Shown: in pieces, positions 22,821-33,172 of the stretch | Numbering within the stretch: the first letter of the stretch is position 1 | Layout: every line of letters begins with the position of its first letter | Origin: Nicotiana tabacum | Lineage: Eukaryota; Streptophyta; Magnoliopsida; Solanales; Solanaceae | Length of the DNA: 64,000 nucleotides | NCBI RefSeq assembly: GCF_000715075.1 | Contig: NC_134087.1 | Span: forward strand, 188,387,276-188,451,275 | Reading direction: 5' to 3' | The notes under the pieces: model-generated | What the model was told of the DNA's origin: nothing | Databases searched by the model: none | Seen by the model: the letters and a program-made list of their open reading frames with translations, nothing else | Program-made: the position numbers and the translations under genes

Positions 22821-23025
22821 TGGCATCGAGGTAAGTGTTTGGTCTAACCTTAGCTTGAGGGATTAGGAGTTGTGTCTTATTTGCTACATGCTAATTGTGG
22901 AGTACGACGTATAGGCATGGTGACGAGTATCTATACGTTGGTGTCAAGCATGCCCGTGAGTCTTGTATTGTAACTGTTATGAGTCCGTTGTGGTTTATTG
23001 CGCTTCATATGTTATTATCACCATT

Positions 23026-23215
23026 GTTCCCTTGCTGGGATGTTTGTTTGATATTAATGATCCCTTGCCGGGATGTTTGTTTTGATAGTATTGTTCCCTT
23101 GCCGGGAGGTTCGTTTTGATAGTATTATTCTCTTGCCGGGATGTTGTTAGAATATCATTGTTCCCTTGCCGGGAAGTTGTTATATTACTCGTGTTCCCTT
23201 GCCGGGATTCCTTGT
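23026..23215. repeat. Minisatellite, about 34-bp unit with CCCTTGCCGGGAT core
   Basis: Six copies near 23,026, 23,060, 23,096, 23,131, 23,165 and 23,198; the counterpart of the array at 8010-8165. Confidence 0.85.
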
Positions 23216-23235
23216 GATTTTGTATTTGGCTTGTA

Positions 23236-23575
23236 AATGGGAGCGGGTGGTACGCCTATCACAAGATATGATGAAATGGGAGCGAGTGGTACACCAACCA
23301 TGAGATATAATAAAATGGGAGCGGGTGGTATGCCTACCACAAGATAAAATAAAATGGGAGCGGGTGGTATGCCTACCACAAGATATAATGAAATGGGAGC
23401 GGGTGGTACACCTACAACAAGATATAATGAAATGGGAGCGGGTGGTATGCCTACCACAAGATAAATGAAATGGGAGCGGGTGGCATGCCTGTCACGAGAT
23501 AAATGAAATAGGAGCGGGTGGTACGCCTACCATGAGATACAGGAACTGGGATCGGGTTTCACGCCTGCAACGAGA
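23236..23575. repeat. Minisatellite, 39-bp unit (GAGCGGGTGGTACGCCTACC)
   Basis: Unit starts at 23,241, 23,280, 23,319, 23,358, 23,397, 23,436, 23,474, 23,512 and 23,550, nine copies 38-39 bp apart. Because 39 is a multiple of three, an open 13-residue repeat appears on the minus strand; I read that as an artefact. Confidence 0.92.
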
Positions 23576-24316
23576 TGTGAAAAGAAAGTGAAATCTGCCT
23601 TTGTTTTCCTTACTCTTGTTAGTGGTTGATTTTGATTCCTTTATAATTCTCTTGATATTTTGTTTTACCTGTTATTACCCGAAATATGTTTCCCCTTCCC
23701 AGCTTTAATTTGTTTGTTCCAGTTTATTTTTTCGCTGTATATACATATAATTGCACAAGTTTATCTGGAGTCTGGTCCTAGCCTCGTCAATACCTTGCCG
23801 GGGTTAGGCCAGGCACTTACCAGCACATAGGGTCGGTTGTGTTGATGCTACACTCTGCACTTATGTGCAAATACCGGAGCAGCACTGGGTCAGCAGCAGT
23901 AGCTTGGGAGCCAGCCTTCAGTCCACCAAGATTTTGAGGTAGTCTTGCAGGCGTTCGCAGGACCGACATCTCTTCTATCAGTTATTTTGTTCTGTTATCA
24001 TTGTATCCGAGATAGACAGCGTTCCTTTTTTCAAACGTTTGTATGTAGTAATCATAGATAGTCCGTGAATGTTGTGACACCAGTTTCTGGGTAGAGGCAT
24101 ATGTTAATTTCTGTATTATTTTGGCTTATTTTGTTTAAGTCTTCCACTTAATCTCATATTCCGCTGTTATTTAAATGCTTATCACATGTTAATGCAAGTT
24201 GTTAAAAGGATTAAAACAAAGGAGTAAAGAATTTTCTAAATTTCGTGGCTTGCCTAACTTCAACGAGTAGGCGCCATCACGACTCCCGAGGGTAAGAAAT
24301 TCGGGTCGTGATATTT

Positions 24317-26189
24317 TCTTTTAACAATAGTAATATAGTACAATATCTTGAAATACCTTATTATATTAATATGTGGTACACTATTTTTTTATTTTTCTCT
24401 TTATGCATGTGTGTTATGTAATAGTAGTATAGTCATATAGTTGTCGGGAATTAACTAGTAAAACTGTATACCATGTTGGTATAGTTATATGCCATATTGG
24501 TATCATATGGTAGTTGAACATTGTTTTGGTTGTTTTAGCTGCATCTTAAGTGAATTCTATTATGAAATTATTTATATGAACATGAGTTGCAATGCTGGAA
24601 TTTTTGTATGCCGATGAACATAAATTATGTGTATTATGTAATAGTTTTTATAGTTATAGGCAATTGTTGGAACAACCCCATACAACTATATACCTTCTTA
24701 GTATACAAAATGAGCAAGTTGTTTTGCGAATATTTAGCTTGCAATACGACATGTAATTTTCTCATACTTTTATTGCGTCTTTTAATGTTTTGGTACAGTA
24801 GTATAGTCGCAGATAGTTGTAGCAATATTCTAGAGAAATCACATGCTCTGTTGGTATACATATATACCATATTGGTATCACATGGTACTAGAAGTCTTTT
24901 TTGCTACTTATACTTTTGTTGCATGTTTCAATATTTTATTGTCATTTTTATTCTAACTAGTATATATGGAGATTTGGTTGTCGTAGATTATGTTTTCTTG
25001 CTCTATAACTGGTTGTATTACTGCTAATGGTAGAGTGTGCACCGATATTTATAGGGAAGTAGATCAAGGTTTGTATGGCAATCACGTGTTGATTCTTAGA
25101 ATCTGATTATGTAAATTATGGTGCTCAGCAGCAATCAATGTGATATTCAGTGAATTAGATCAAGTGACAACTAATATTATTTTAGTTTAATAATTGAATT
25201 TCATAAATGAGAAAGAAAAAAAAACATAAGGTATATTGTACAAGTTATGTTAAAAAAAGGTGAACAAATATTTACTATATCAGTTATTTTTTCTTATTGT
25301 ATAAAAATAGAATAATAAAAAATAGTGAAAACGGTAAATGAAATTAGATTATGAAGAGAAAAAGAATAAAAAAAAAAAGAAGTTAAATGAAATTAGAAAA
25401 GGAAAAAAGAAAAAAATAAGAAGAAAACGAGAAAAAAGAAAAGGAGAAAGAAAAAAAAAGCATAGAAATAAAAAAAGAATTGGAGAATAAAGAAAAAATT
25501 TCTAACAAAAACTATTATGGGTAGGAAATGTAATTAGTTTATGGGTAGAAAAATAAATGAGTAGACAACGGTAAATAGTTTTGCTTTTGTGGGTAACTGT
25601 GTGAAAACCCCTAATAATAATGAACACTTTAACAAATTTATATAATAGTAATGATGTGGTTTTTCAAAATAGCAGGTTAGTAAATAATTTGAAATTTACG
25701 TGCGTACGTGTCCAAAAACTTGCGAGTTAAAGATAAAAAATTTCAGAATTGACTGGAACTTGTTCAAGATTTTCTTAGTGTGTGTATAATTATGATTACA
25801 TAAGAGAGTGAAACATTAATATGGCATAACCTAGTAAGGCTTATGATTAATTTGTCTGAGCTCTGACTCTGTGCCAACAATTATGCAAAGTCTGCAGCCT
25901 GGATTTGTGCATGTGTTAAACATAATTAGAATTTCGTATAGTTTTCACAATATCAGAAACAGGGCAAAAACATATTCAAGGAACGTAAATCTAACTCTAA
26001 AAAGATTATTACTTCAGCTCAAAGATTATTTATTCAGAAGTAAAATACTACAGTAGGACTTTTCGGTGATTGAGTTTTTAGAGTACCTTTTATTCATTAA
26101 TATTGTCTGGAAAAGAAATCAGCTAAATTGAGGATATCTTAGTCTGGAAATAAAGCTGATAAATGTTTAGTATTTGAAGGTTTTCATGC
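24317..26189. other. Unassigned AT-rich intergenic DNA
   Basis: No recognised element or gene. About 24,410-24,900 holds roughly three degenerate copies of a segment with TATGTAATAGTAGTATAGTC and ACCATATTGGTATCA motifs. About 25,200-25,520 is a strongly A-rich tract (AAGAAAAAA-type). An open frame of 146 codons at 24,587-25,027 is Cys/Tyr/Ile-rich with no recognisable domain and is probably chance. Confidence 0.5.
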
Positions 26190-26645
26190 ACTTAAGGGTG
26201 AAATTAAAAAATAGCCAGATTTATAAGTGGTAATTAAAAAATAGCCACAGTTTCAGAAGTAATCGAAATTTAGTCACTTTTTATATAAAGATAAATCTGA
26301 ATGAAAATACTATCCAAAATCCGAAAAATATTCCAGCACAATATACTGGAACTCACTATAATATACTGGACCAACATAATATACTGGTCCAGCATAATAT
26401 GCTGGAAGTTCATACACAAGTGCTTCAATCTCCAATATATTATGCAGAAACTTTTCGTGTGTTGGAGTTTCAGTATAATATGCTGGAAGTTCATTCACAG
26501 GTGCACCAATCTCCAGTATATTATGCTGGAACTTTCCGTGTTGCAGTAAAATAATGGCTAATTTTTAATGACTTTGTAAACACTGTTATCTTTTAATTAC
26601 CAGTTCGAAAACTGATTAGACCGTGCTATTTTCACTCCACTTAAT
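26190..26645. mobile_element. Small non-autonomous element with CCAGCATAATATGCTGG palindromes
   Basis: The ends are imperfectly inverted: AAGGGTGAAATTAAAAAATAGCC on the left and, reversed, AAGTGGAGTGAAAATAGC on the right. Inside are several near-palindromes of the type CCAGYATAATATRCTGG (for example 26,387-26,405 and 26,474-26,487) and a repeated phrase GAAGTTCAT(A/T)CAC. It looks like a dispersed Solanaceae repeat; superfamily not determined. Confidence 0.5.
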
Positions 26646-26911
26646 GATCTCAAAATGGTTTTGCCAATCATGTGGGCCTAAATGGGCCTTTTGGGCCGAG
26701 AAAACGAACTGATCTTCTTAGTATGGGCTACTCGTTTCTACTCACAATGGCAGAATTGGGCTTGGACCGTGCTCATCGTACTATCAACTTCGTTATTTTC
26801 GTAAAAATTGCACGAGGCGCTCTATTTGGTCGCCCTCATTTAACCTGTATTCATTTTTTTCAAAATTTTTAACTTGTACTCACTTTTTAAATAACTTCAG
26901 CCCCATTTTTC

Positions 26912-26963
26912 CTCCTCATCCTCCTCCTCCTCCTTCTTCTTCTTCTTCTTTCTTCTTCTTAGC
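26912..26963. repeat. CCT/CTT microsatellite
   Basis: A run of CCTCCT then CTTCTTCTT repeats. Confidence 0.85.
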
Positions 26964-27203
26964 CAAAACCTGATACCAGCCGTGAATGCAAATCCAGTTC
27001 CGTTGCTTCCTTTGTTTTGATAACTGGTGCGTATTGTCAAAATTGGAAATGTCGGATTCTTGAGCAGCCACTAACTGAGCAAATAGCAGCATCTAATGTA
27101 GGTTTTGAAGTGTAGGCTACAAGATGAGTGTTTCTACTACATGATGTGTGAGTAAAAATTTTCCGACGGCTAAATTTACAAATGAACTAAATAACTTAAC
27201 AAA

Positions 27204-27355
27204 AACTTCAACTCTAGAGCTGAAGTTCGTCAGTTACAAAAACAAAAACTTCAGCTCTAGAGCTGAAGTTCGCCAGTTACAAAAACAAAAACTTCAGCTC
27301 TAGAGCTGAAGTTCGCCAGTTACAAAACAAAAATTTCAGCTCTAGAGCTTAACTT
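27204..27355. repeat. 43-bp tandem repeat built on a 24-bp palindrome
   Basis: Four units start at 27,204, 27,247, 27,290 and 27,332. Units two and three each contain a perfect 24-bp palindrome with the core CTTCAGCTCTAGAGCTGAAG; units one and four have one and a few mismatches. Spacer: CGCCAGTTACAAAAACAAA. A related half-palindrome (CTTCAGCCCCGTATGCTGAA) follows near 27,402, so the array probably belongs to a larger dispersed repeat of about 26,800-27,520. Confidence 0.9.
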
Positions 27356-27672
27356 CAGGCCCGACTACTAGAATGCTGAAGTTTTGCGTGATTGCCTTTG
27401 CTACTTCAGCCCCGTATGCTGAAATTATGCGAAAAAGCGGGTACGCTTGTAAATTTTTTTGCATAGCGGGCACAAGTTAAAACGTGACAGAAAAAACGAG
27501 TACAGATGCAAATACCCCGTTATTTTCATGTACTCATCAAACGGCAGCCCTTTCGGAGGTTCCTTAGGGACCGATCACTCTATGTAGATTGTATGAATTA
27601 TTATGTACTCAAATAAAAAAAAATGGATTTGGATTAAAATTTGATCGATCGAATACAAAGTGCTCATTATTT

Positions 27673-27905
27673 GTGTGTTTGGGTTGAAGAAAAAAATATT
27701 TTCTAAAGAAACAAGTCATTTTCTGACGACCAAATATTATTTTTCTTGTCGTATTAAAAAGTAGAAAGATGACTTACTTCGCTTATGTTTTTTCCCCATT
27801 AGTCCATTGGAAATAGTTTCTAAAGTTTAAAGAGTATCGGATAGTGAAAAAATGTTTCTTCTAGAACATATTTTCCGAGAAAGATATTTTTCATACCAAA
27901 CACAC
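27673..27905. mobile_element. MITE-like element with GTGTGTTTGG terminal inverted repeats
   Basis: It begins GTGTGTTTGGGTTGAAGAAAAA and ends with a near-inverse, ...TTTTTCATACCAAACACAC. 233 bp, AT-rich, no ORF. No clear target duplication seen. Confidence 0.55.
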
Positions 27906-28369
27906 CTATACCAAATATATTATTAATAAACAAATGCGGACCATGTCAAGTGTCAAAACGTTTGAGTCATTTACTAGTATTTTCACTCTTTAGTTTTTGT
28001 TCCACATGATTTTTTACGGAGTACTAGTTAAACAACTTATTTGAAAACTTTCCTGAAAGAGTCTTTTCGTGCACTAAAAATTAATTTCGGCCAAGGGTAA
28101 TTCAAGCCATCTGTTTCCGTGTAATAAAACATATTATAGTCTACTTAGAAGCCGCCTATAAAAAGATGAGGAAGGACAAGTTCAAATTTTTTGAATTGAA
28201 TGCTCAGATTATATCACGACAACTTCAAAATGGGATAATAAAAAGAATATTAGGTTAATAAGCACCGAAATTATTCAACATTTTACGCTCACAGATTGTA
28301 CGAGTATCAATGCGGACCATTTTGTAACACATACCATTGTTATATTCAACGTTTTACGCTCACAGAAAT
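27906..28369. other. Intergenic DNA, nothing recognised
   Basis: AT-rich. The phrase TTTTACGCTCACAGA occurs twice (near 28,281 and 28,350). No ORF or element identified. Confidence 0.5.
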
Positions 28370-28481
28370 TCAAACTCCATAGCGCACTGAGTCTTGGCGC
28401 ACAGTTATTGGTCATCCCATCCATTAAATATTAACGGCAAACGATCGGTTTCTGTCTCTCTCTCCTTCCTCTTATTTAGGT

Positions 28482-28956
28482 GTTTGACTAAGCTTATAAG
28501 CTATTATATTTTTTGATTTATTTATGTGTTTGGTAAATATCTAAAGTATTTATAAGTCGAATTCTTATCAAATAAAATCAGCCATAAGTCATAAGTTGGT
28601 CACCCCCAACTTATGGCTTTTTCAGCTTATAAACACTTTTAGTTTGACCAAGATTTTTACTAATTTATCTTTAATAGTAATTTTTAATTCACAAAATATT
28701 TTTCCCAAAATAAATTTTCTAACTTTCTATTCATTCCATATTAATTGTTCATCCTTTTCTTTACAAAGAAACTAGTTAATTTATAATATTTCCTAAAGTT
28801 ATTAAGGATGTTTTAGTCATTTTAATAAAAGAACAACTTATTAGCACTTTTCTACCAAGCACATCAACAACTTATTATTAGTTTCCGTACTTAAAAATAT
28901 TTTTCATCACTTCAAGATTATCAGCTATTTACAATCAGCTAATCCGAACGGGCTCT
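28482..28956. mobile_element. Non-autonomous element inserted in duplication copy 1
   Basis: A segment absent from the partner copy. One edge is GTGTTTGACTAAGCTTATAAGC and the other, reversed, is GAGCCCGTTCGGATTAGCTG, a loosely inverted pair of the kind seen in hAT-like MITEs. A 10-bp perfect inverted repeat (CATAAGTTGG / CCAACTTATG) with a 6-base loop lies at 28,590-28,615. Confidence 0.55.
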
Positions 28957-29002
28957 TAATCTGATCTGGTTAATGTGACCTTAAGTAATTCTTAACCATA
29001 TA

Positions 29003-29220
29003 CTCCTTCCGTTTCAATTTATGTGAACCCATTTGACTGGGCACGAAGTTTAAGAAAAGAGAGAAGACTTTTGATCTTGTGGTGTAAAATGAGGCACATA
29101 TATTTTGTGTGGCTATAAATCATTGTGTAAAGGTAAATTGTTTCCAAATAAGGAAATGGGTCATTCTTTTTGGCACGGACTAAAAAGGAAATAGATTCAC
29201 ATAAATTGAAACGGAGGGAG
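29003..29220. mobile_element. Stowaway-type MITE (Tc1/mariner)
   Basis: 218 bp with long terminal inverted repeats, CTCCTTCCGTTTCAATTTAT on the left and its complement on the right, flanked by TA at 29,001-29,002 and 29,221-29,222. The CTCCCTCCGTTTCAATTTATGTG-type terminus is a well-known plant Stowaway signature. The related sequence near 31,797-31,815 reads straight through and acts as an empty site. Confidence 0.93.
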
Positions 29221-29512
29221 TATAACTTATGATGCAAGCAAAATGGGAGTTACTTTACGAATAATTAACTATATTGTGAAAGAGCACTTAGGGGAATAGT
29301 TAGAGATAGATATAGTTAAATTTAAGTCGATGAGTGCAAAGAACTATCATGCGCACTATTTCTCCGTGATAGTGAATGTAAACTCAATATAAATGTATAT
29401 CTTTCTAAATTTTTTTTAGCTATAGTGTATAAATGTGTATATAGTTCGAGTTAAAACCAACCGATATGTTAGGTGTTGTCCTGATTTTCTTCCCATAAAT
29501 GGTTATTCTATT

Positions 29513-29932
29513 CAGTGGCGAATTTACGTTTTGAGGTATGGGTGTTGAGTCTTTCTAGTCCCTGTGAACATTTTTTCTTAATGTATTAAAGAGGGCCTCT
29601 CTAACCGATGAAAAGTGGTGGGCGTTCACTAACGGCCATTCCTGACTCGGTTCCGATAACGCAATTCCGGGAGGAGTCGGTAGTTGGGCACTTGATCTCT
29701 TCGGACGTGGAGAATGTGTGACACTGGGTTGGGGTTTGGTGAACCAACTGGTGACTCCTCTAGTTGAAGTATCGGGCCCCTTTTTCTGCTTTGGCAAAAA
29801 ATACATATATAATACTTTTAAAAAAATTAAATAATTGACCATGAACACCGACTATGATCGTGTTAGACCACCCTAAATCTACACTAAAATCCGTGAAACA
29901 CTCACGACCTATAAATTATGGATCCGCCATTG
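29513..29932. mobile_element. Non-autonomous element with CARTGGCG termini and a GC-richer core
   Basis: The ends are CAGTGGCGAATTTACG and, reversed, CAATGGCGGATCCAT. The flanking octamers ATTCTATT and ATCCTAAT could be a decayed 8-bp duplication, pointing to hAT. The central 29,580-29,775 is clearly more GC-rich than the surroundings and open for 97 codons on the minus strand. I do not recognise its product; it may be captured host DNA. Confidence 0.5.
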
Positions 29933-30380
29933 ATCCTAATTCTTGAAGGAGGGACAACATATTTACCATAATTGATTTTTCCTTTTACGAAAAGGAAAAT
30001 ATAATTCTTCCATGTTTACCTAGTCCTTTTTCTTGGAGTAAAATGTTTTAGGTTTCTATAAATTGAGGATCATTTATTCTCATTCAATAACATCCACAAT
30101 GTAGCCATATTTTGAGAGTATTATTTAGGGAGAGAATTTGGGGACAAGTGTTATAAGCCTACCACTTGTGTTTGCCTCTTTGTGAGGTTCTTCTCTCGAT
30201 ATTTTGTACGATCTTTTATATAATGGATTGCTAATCTCCACCTGTGGACGTATGTCAATTGACTGAACCACATTAAATGTTTATGTCTCTTTTGATATAT
30301 TTCTTTTTTGTTATTTGATTTATCGTCGTTCAAAATTTGTTTTGTTAGTTTTCGCATGACATCCGACTAGATCCTAACAA
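29933..30380 (+). mobile_element. Possible solo LTR fragment upstream of the DUF26 gene
   Basis: The phrase TTCTATAAATTGAGGATC followed by CATTCAATAACA and GAGAGTATTATTTAGGGAGAG resembles the promoter/leader of a Ty1/copia LTR (TATA box, short leader). It starts TGATCC and ends CCTAACA, but no duplication or inverted terminus is convincing. Treat as tentative. Confidence 0.35.
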
Positions 30381-30586
30381 GATGTACCTAGATATACCCG
30401 TCTTTGAGAATACATAGTCATGCTCCTTTTACAATTAATGATTTTTCCAACTGCATACTGTTCAACCTCTCCCACCCAAAACAAATAAAATACAACAGAT
30501 GTAAAAAGCAAAAAAGCAAGAAAAAGTCCAGCCATATTGAATAACAATGGCCCATTTTCTCTAGTTGCAAATTGCAAGCTAGCTAG

Positions 30587-30594
30587 TATATAAA
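30587..30594 (+). promoter_or_regulatory. TATA box of the DUF26 gene
   Basis: TATATAAA lies 46 bp before the ATG at 30,640. Transcription would start roughly 25-30 bp downstream of it, giving a leader of only about 20 nucleotides. Inferred from position and sequence alone. Confidence 0.6.
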
Positions 30595-30639
30595 ATGGTG
30601 TACTAAATGAAGTTTTATACCATCTCAATTCCCTAAAAA

Positions 30640-31380
30640 ATGACTTCCTCAAAAATAATCTCTTCTCTATTTTTCCTTTTATATATTGCAATTCTTGCAC
30701 AAACAGTGATTTCCACTGATCCACTCTTCCATTTCTGTTCAAAATCTGGAAACTTCACAGCCAATAGTTACTATGCAAAAAACTTGAAAAATGTCTTAGG
30801 TGATCTTTACTTAAAAACACCCCCAACAGGGTTCTCAACTAGCTCAGTCGGTCAAACTCCCGATCAAATTTATGGACTTTCTCTATGTCGCGGCGATGTT
30901 TCAAGCACAAATTGCAAGTCCTGTGTAGTAGATGCAAGTGAAGAACTTGGTAAACTTTGTCCTTACGATAAAGAAGCCATAATATGGTACGATAATTGCC
31001 TTCTAAAATACTCCTACAATGATTTTCTAGGAAAAATTGATAATACGTACAAGTTTTACATGTGGAATGTTCGTGTTGTTAGTAAGCCAGAATCTTTTAA
31101 TGCAAAGACTAAAGAATTATTGGGAAGTTTGGTTGAAAAAGCTTATAAAAAGCAGAATTTATATGCAAATGGAGAGATGGAGTTAATTGGAGATCAGTAT
31201 GAGAAATTGTATGGATTGGTTCAATGCACAAGAGATCTTTCTAGTGAAGACTGTAAACAATGTCTTGAGGGTATTATTACTGAAATTTCAAGTTGTTGTG
31301 ACGGAAAAGAAGGTGGAAGAGTTGTTGGAGGGAGCTGTAATTTTAGATATGAAATTTACCCTTTTGTTAATACTCAGTAG
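30640..31380 (+). CDS. Cysteine-rich repeat secretory protein, two DUF26 (Gnk2/stress-antifungal) domains
   Basis: An intact, intron-less ORF of 246 residues. Residues 1 to about 25 form a signal peptide (hydrophobic IISSLFFLLYIAILA, cleavage likely after VIS). Domain 1 (about 28-135) has Cys33, Cys83-x8-Cys92-x2-Cys95, Cys107 and Cys120. Domain 2 (about 150-243) has Cys196-x8-Cys205-x2-Cys208, Cys219/220 and Cys233. The C-x8-C-x2-C pattern defines DUF26. There is no transmembrane segment or kinase, so it is a secreted CRRSP, close to the CRRSP38 type, which is about 250 residues long. The product should be apoplastic; related proteins bind mannose or act in defence and plasmodesmata, but the role of this one cannot be told from sequence. 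It is the only convincing host gene here, between MITE-rich flanks, with a TATA box 46 bp upstream. The domain assignment is firm; the function is not. Confidence 0.95.
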   Translation: MTSSKIISSLFFLLYIAILAQTVISTDPLFHFCSKSGNFTANSYYAKNLKNVLGDLYLKTPPTGFSTSSVGQTPDQIYGLSLCRGDVSSTNCKSCVVDASEELGKLCPYDKEAIIWYDNCLLKYSYNDFLGKIDNTYKFYMWNVRVVSKPESFNAKTKELLGSLVEKAYKKQNLYANGEMELIGDQYEKLYGLVQCTRDLSSEDCKQCLEGIITEISSCCDGKEGGRVVGGSCNFRYEIYPFVNTQ

Positions 31381-31448
31381 AAGATGTCATAATATAAATC
31401 AAGATATGGTCACAAATTGATATTGTAATATGCTACATATGAGATCCA

Positions 31449-31449
<1 letters not shown>
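31381..31449 (+). other. 3' flank of the DUF26 gene
   Basis: Short AT-rich 3' untranslated region after TAG 31,378-31,380. AATATAAAT (31,391-31,399) is the nearest candidate for a polyadenylation signal. Confidence 0.4.

Positions 31450-31517
<68 letters not shown>
31450..31517. repeat. (TA)34 microsatellite
   Basis: An uninterrupted TA run directly downstream of the DUF26 gene. Likely length-polymorphic. Confidence 0.98.
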
Positions 31518-31520
<3 letters not shown>

Positions 31521-31669
31521 TTAAATATATAAATCTTATTTTAATAAATTTAAAGATTTTATGTTCAAATTTACACCAAAAATAAAATAATTTGACTTAC
31601 CTACTTTAGTTTCAATCGTTTCACATAAAGTAGGACGGCGGGAATAACATTTATATTACTCCTAGAACT
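31518..31669. other. Intergenic DNA between the TA run and duplication copy 2
   Basis: AT-rich. It contains TTTCAATCGTTTCACATAAAGTAGGACGG, a loose echo of Stowaway-type termini. Nothing else recognised. Confidence 0.4.
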
Positions 31670-32060
31670 TATAATGACAGAAATTCAGCCGCCATCGCAC
31701 TGCGAACATTTATTGGTCAACTAGTTCATTATTAAATTCTAAAGGCAAAGGATCTCTCTCTAGTTTTAATTTCGATTCTTTTATCTGATCTAATTCTTAA
31801 CCACGTATAACTTACTTATGATGTAATCAAAATGGGAATTACTTTACGAATAATTCATGATAATGCGAAGAGCATTTTGGGAGAAATTAATAGGTAGTCT
31901 TAGAGGAATTATGATATTAGCTATTTCTTTGCGATATTGAATGCAGATTTATTATAATATAATGTATATATTTCTCAAAATTTTCAACAGTATGTGTGTA
32001 TTCTTTTGAATTAAATACGGTTGATAATGCACCTGCACTTGCTGTTGACAAACCATATCC
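31670..32060. repeat. Flanking duplication, copy 2 (right of the DUF26 gene)
   Basis: Direct-orientation partner of 28,370-29,470 without its two insertions. At 31,797-31,815 it reads TTCTTAACCACGTATAACTT, the pre-insertion form of the Stowaway site. Confidence 0.75.
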
Positions 32061-32267
32061 GTCGGTGAGAATAGTCATATGTACAAAATTTCCATTCGTT
32101 ATATTAATATATCCATGCCACAAGATGACTTGCTTGATGTACTACTCTAGAATTTATGTGGAGTGTGATATCTTTTCAGCCAAATTTAACCCCAAGAGTT
32201 GACTAATTACCGAAAAGCACTGAGAAGACAAATTATCAAAATCCATCATCAATATAGGATTAATAGC
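32061..32267. other. Intergenic DNA, nothing recognised
   Basis: AT-rich sequence between duplication copy 2 and the start of element F. The short plus-strand frame here has no recognisable domain. Confidence 0.5.
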
Positions 32268-32836
32268 TGTTTATCCATAAAATAGTATAGTTGAATTTGT
32301 ATGTGGTTTCTAGACAAGTGAATTAATTTGATTCAGAAATAATAAAATAATTGAAGAATAATACGATACTTACCCTCAAAATATAGATAACATAGCGAAA
32401 AGCAAAACTTCCGGTCACAACAATGATGAGATAAAAAAAATAAGAAAGTAAATGATATAAAGCTTTATATATAATGTAGTATAAGTTTGCCAGAAAATTT
32501 ATGTCCCTTTACAATGATAACTGAGCTCTCTATTTATAGCTATGTCTTGGGAAGGAGGTCCTAGGATCGTGCCCTCATTTAATGTCAATTATGAGGGTTA
32601 TTGATGAAGGTGTAACGGTGAAAATAAATGTCAATTCTTTGTAACGGGTTGCCGCTCCTAATACTACAAAATATTCTCTATTAAATGGTACCGGACGTAA
32701 AGCATTTAATACACCTTTATGAACATTCTCTCCCGATGACAAGAGAGATAGCTGCGTTCGGTGGCCATCTCCGTCTTGGGTTCCACGTGTCCTTCCTTTA
32801 GGTGACCTCGTGTCATATCATATTTTTCCCTATACA
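32268..32836 (-). repeat. 3' LTR of element F
   Basis: On the minus strand it starts TGTATAGGGAAAAATATG at 32,836, next to the purine tract GGAAAGCAGGGAGACTATC. The left limit TGTTTATCC at 32,268 is inferred from TG...CA ends and would give an LTR of 569 bp. Confidence 0.55.
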
Positions 32837-33172
32837 GATAGTCTCCCTGCTTTCCGGTAACACAACGGAAAGTTGGTAAAAATACTCCTTTTCGCGGGAA
32901 TTACTATAATTCTCTTTGCAGGCTTCTGGCAGTTGATTAGACGCACATCTCTCCGCATTTAATGCCCCGAACATGCTTCATCCCACGATTCAGCACAACC
33001 TTTATCGATTATCGAGGTAATCATGGCCATGAATTTAGCCGCCAAAATTTTACTTATACGTATCACCTTTCTCCTATGTACTTCATAATTTCTCAAACTT
33101 TTAGCTTGCATCTTTGTTTTCCTTCTTTTCCCTAATTCTCTTCGAACCAAAAACCCTTCTCCTTCTTATTCA

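Larger units (their letters stand above)
22821..24316. mobile_element. LTR E, copy 2 (truncated)
   Basis: It matches the right half of LTR E copy 1 from GGTAAGTGTTTGGTC (compare 7644) to the terminal GGGTCGTGA. The left part of the LTR is missing and its edge coincides with the loss of gag in element C, suggesting deletion or recombination at this junction. No target duplication was seen. Confidence 0.75.
28370..29470. repeat. Flanking duplication, copy 1 (left of the DUF26 gene)
   Basis: It aligns in direct orientation with 31,670-32,060, for example CAGAAATTCA...GCGCACTG, TTATTGGTCA, ATTCTTAACCA, and TTACTTTACGAATAATT. It is longer than its partner because it contains two insertions (28,482-28,956 and 29,003-29,220). 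Confidence 0.75.

Noticed and set aside
23185..23457. 13-residue protein repeat (VVGVPPAPISLYL) on the minus strand
   Set aside because: By-product of the 39-bp minisatellite in LTR E copy 2.
24587..25027. 146-codon open frame rich in Cys, Tyr and Ile
   Set aside because: Strong AT bias, no domain, no promoter or homologous pattern recognised; probably chance.
30374..30742. 122-codon ORF antisense to the start of the DUF26 gene
   Set aside because: It overlaps the promoter and signal-peptide region in antisense with no domain of its own.
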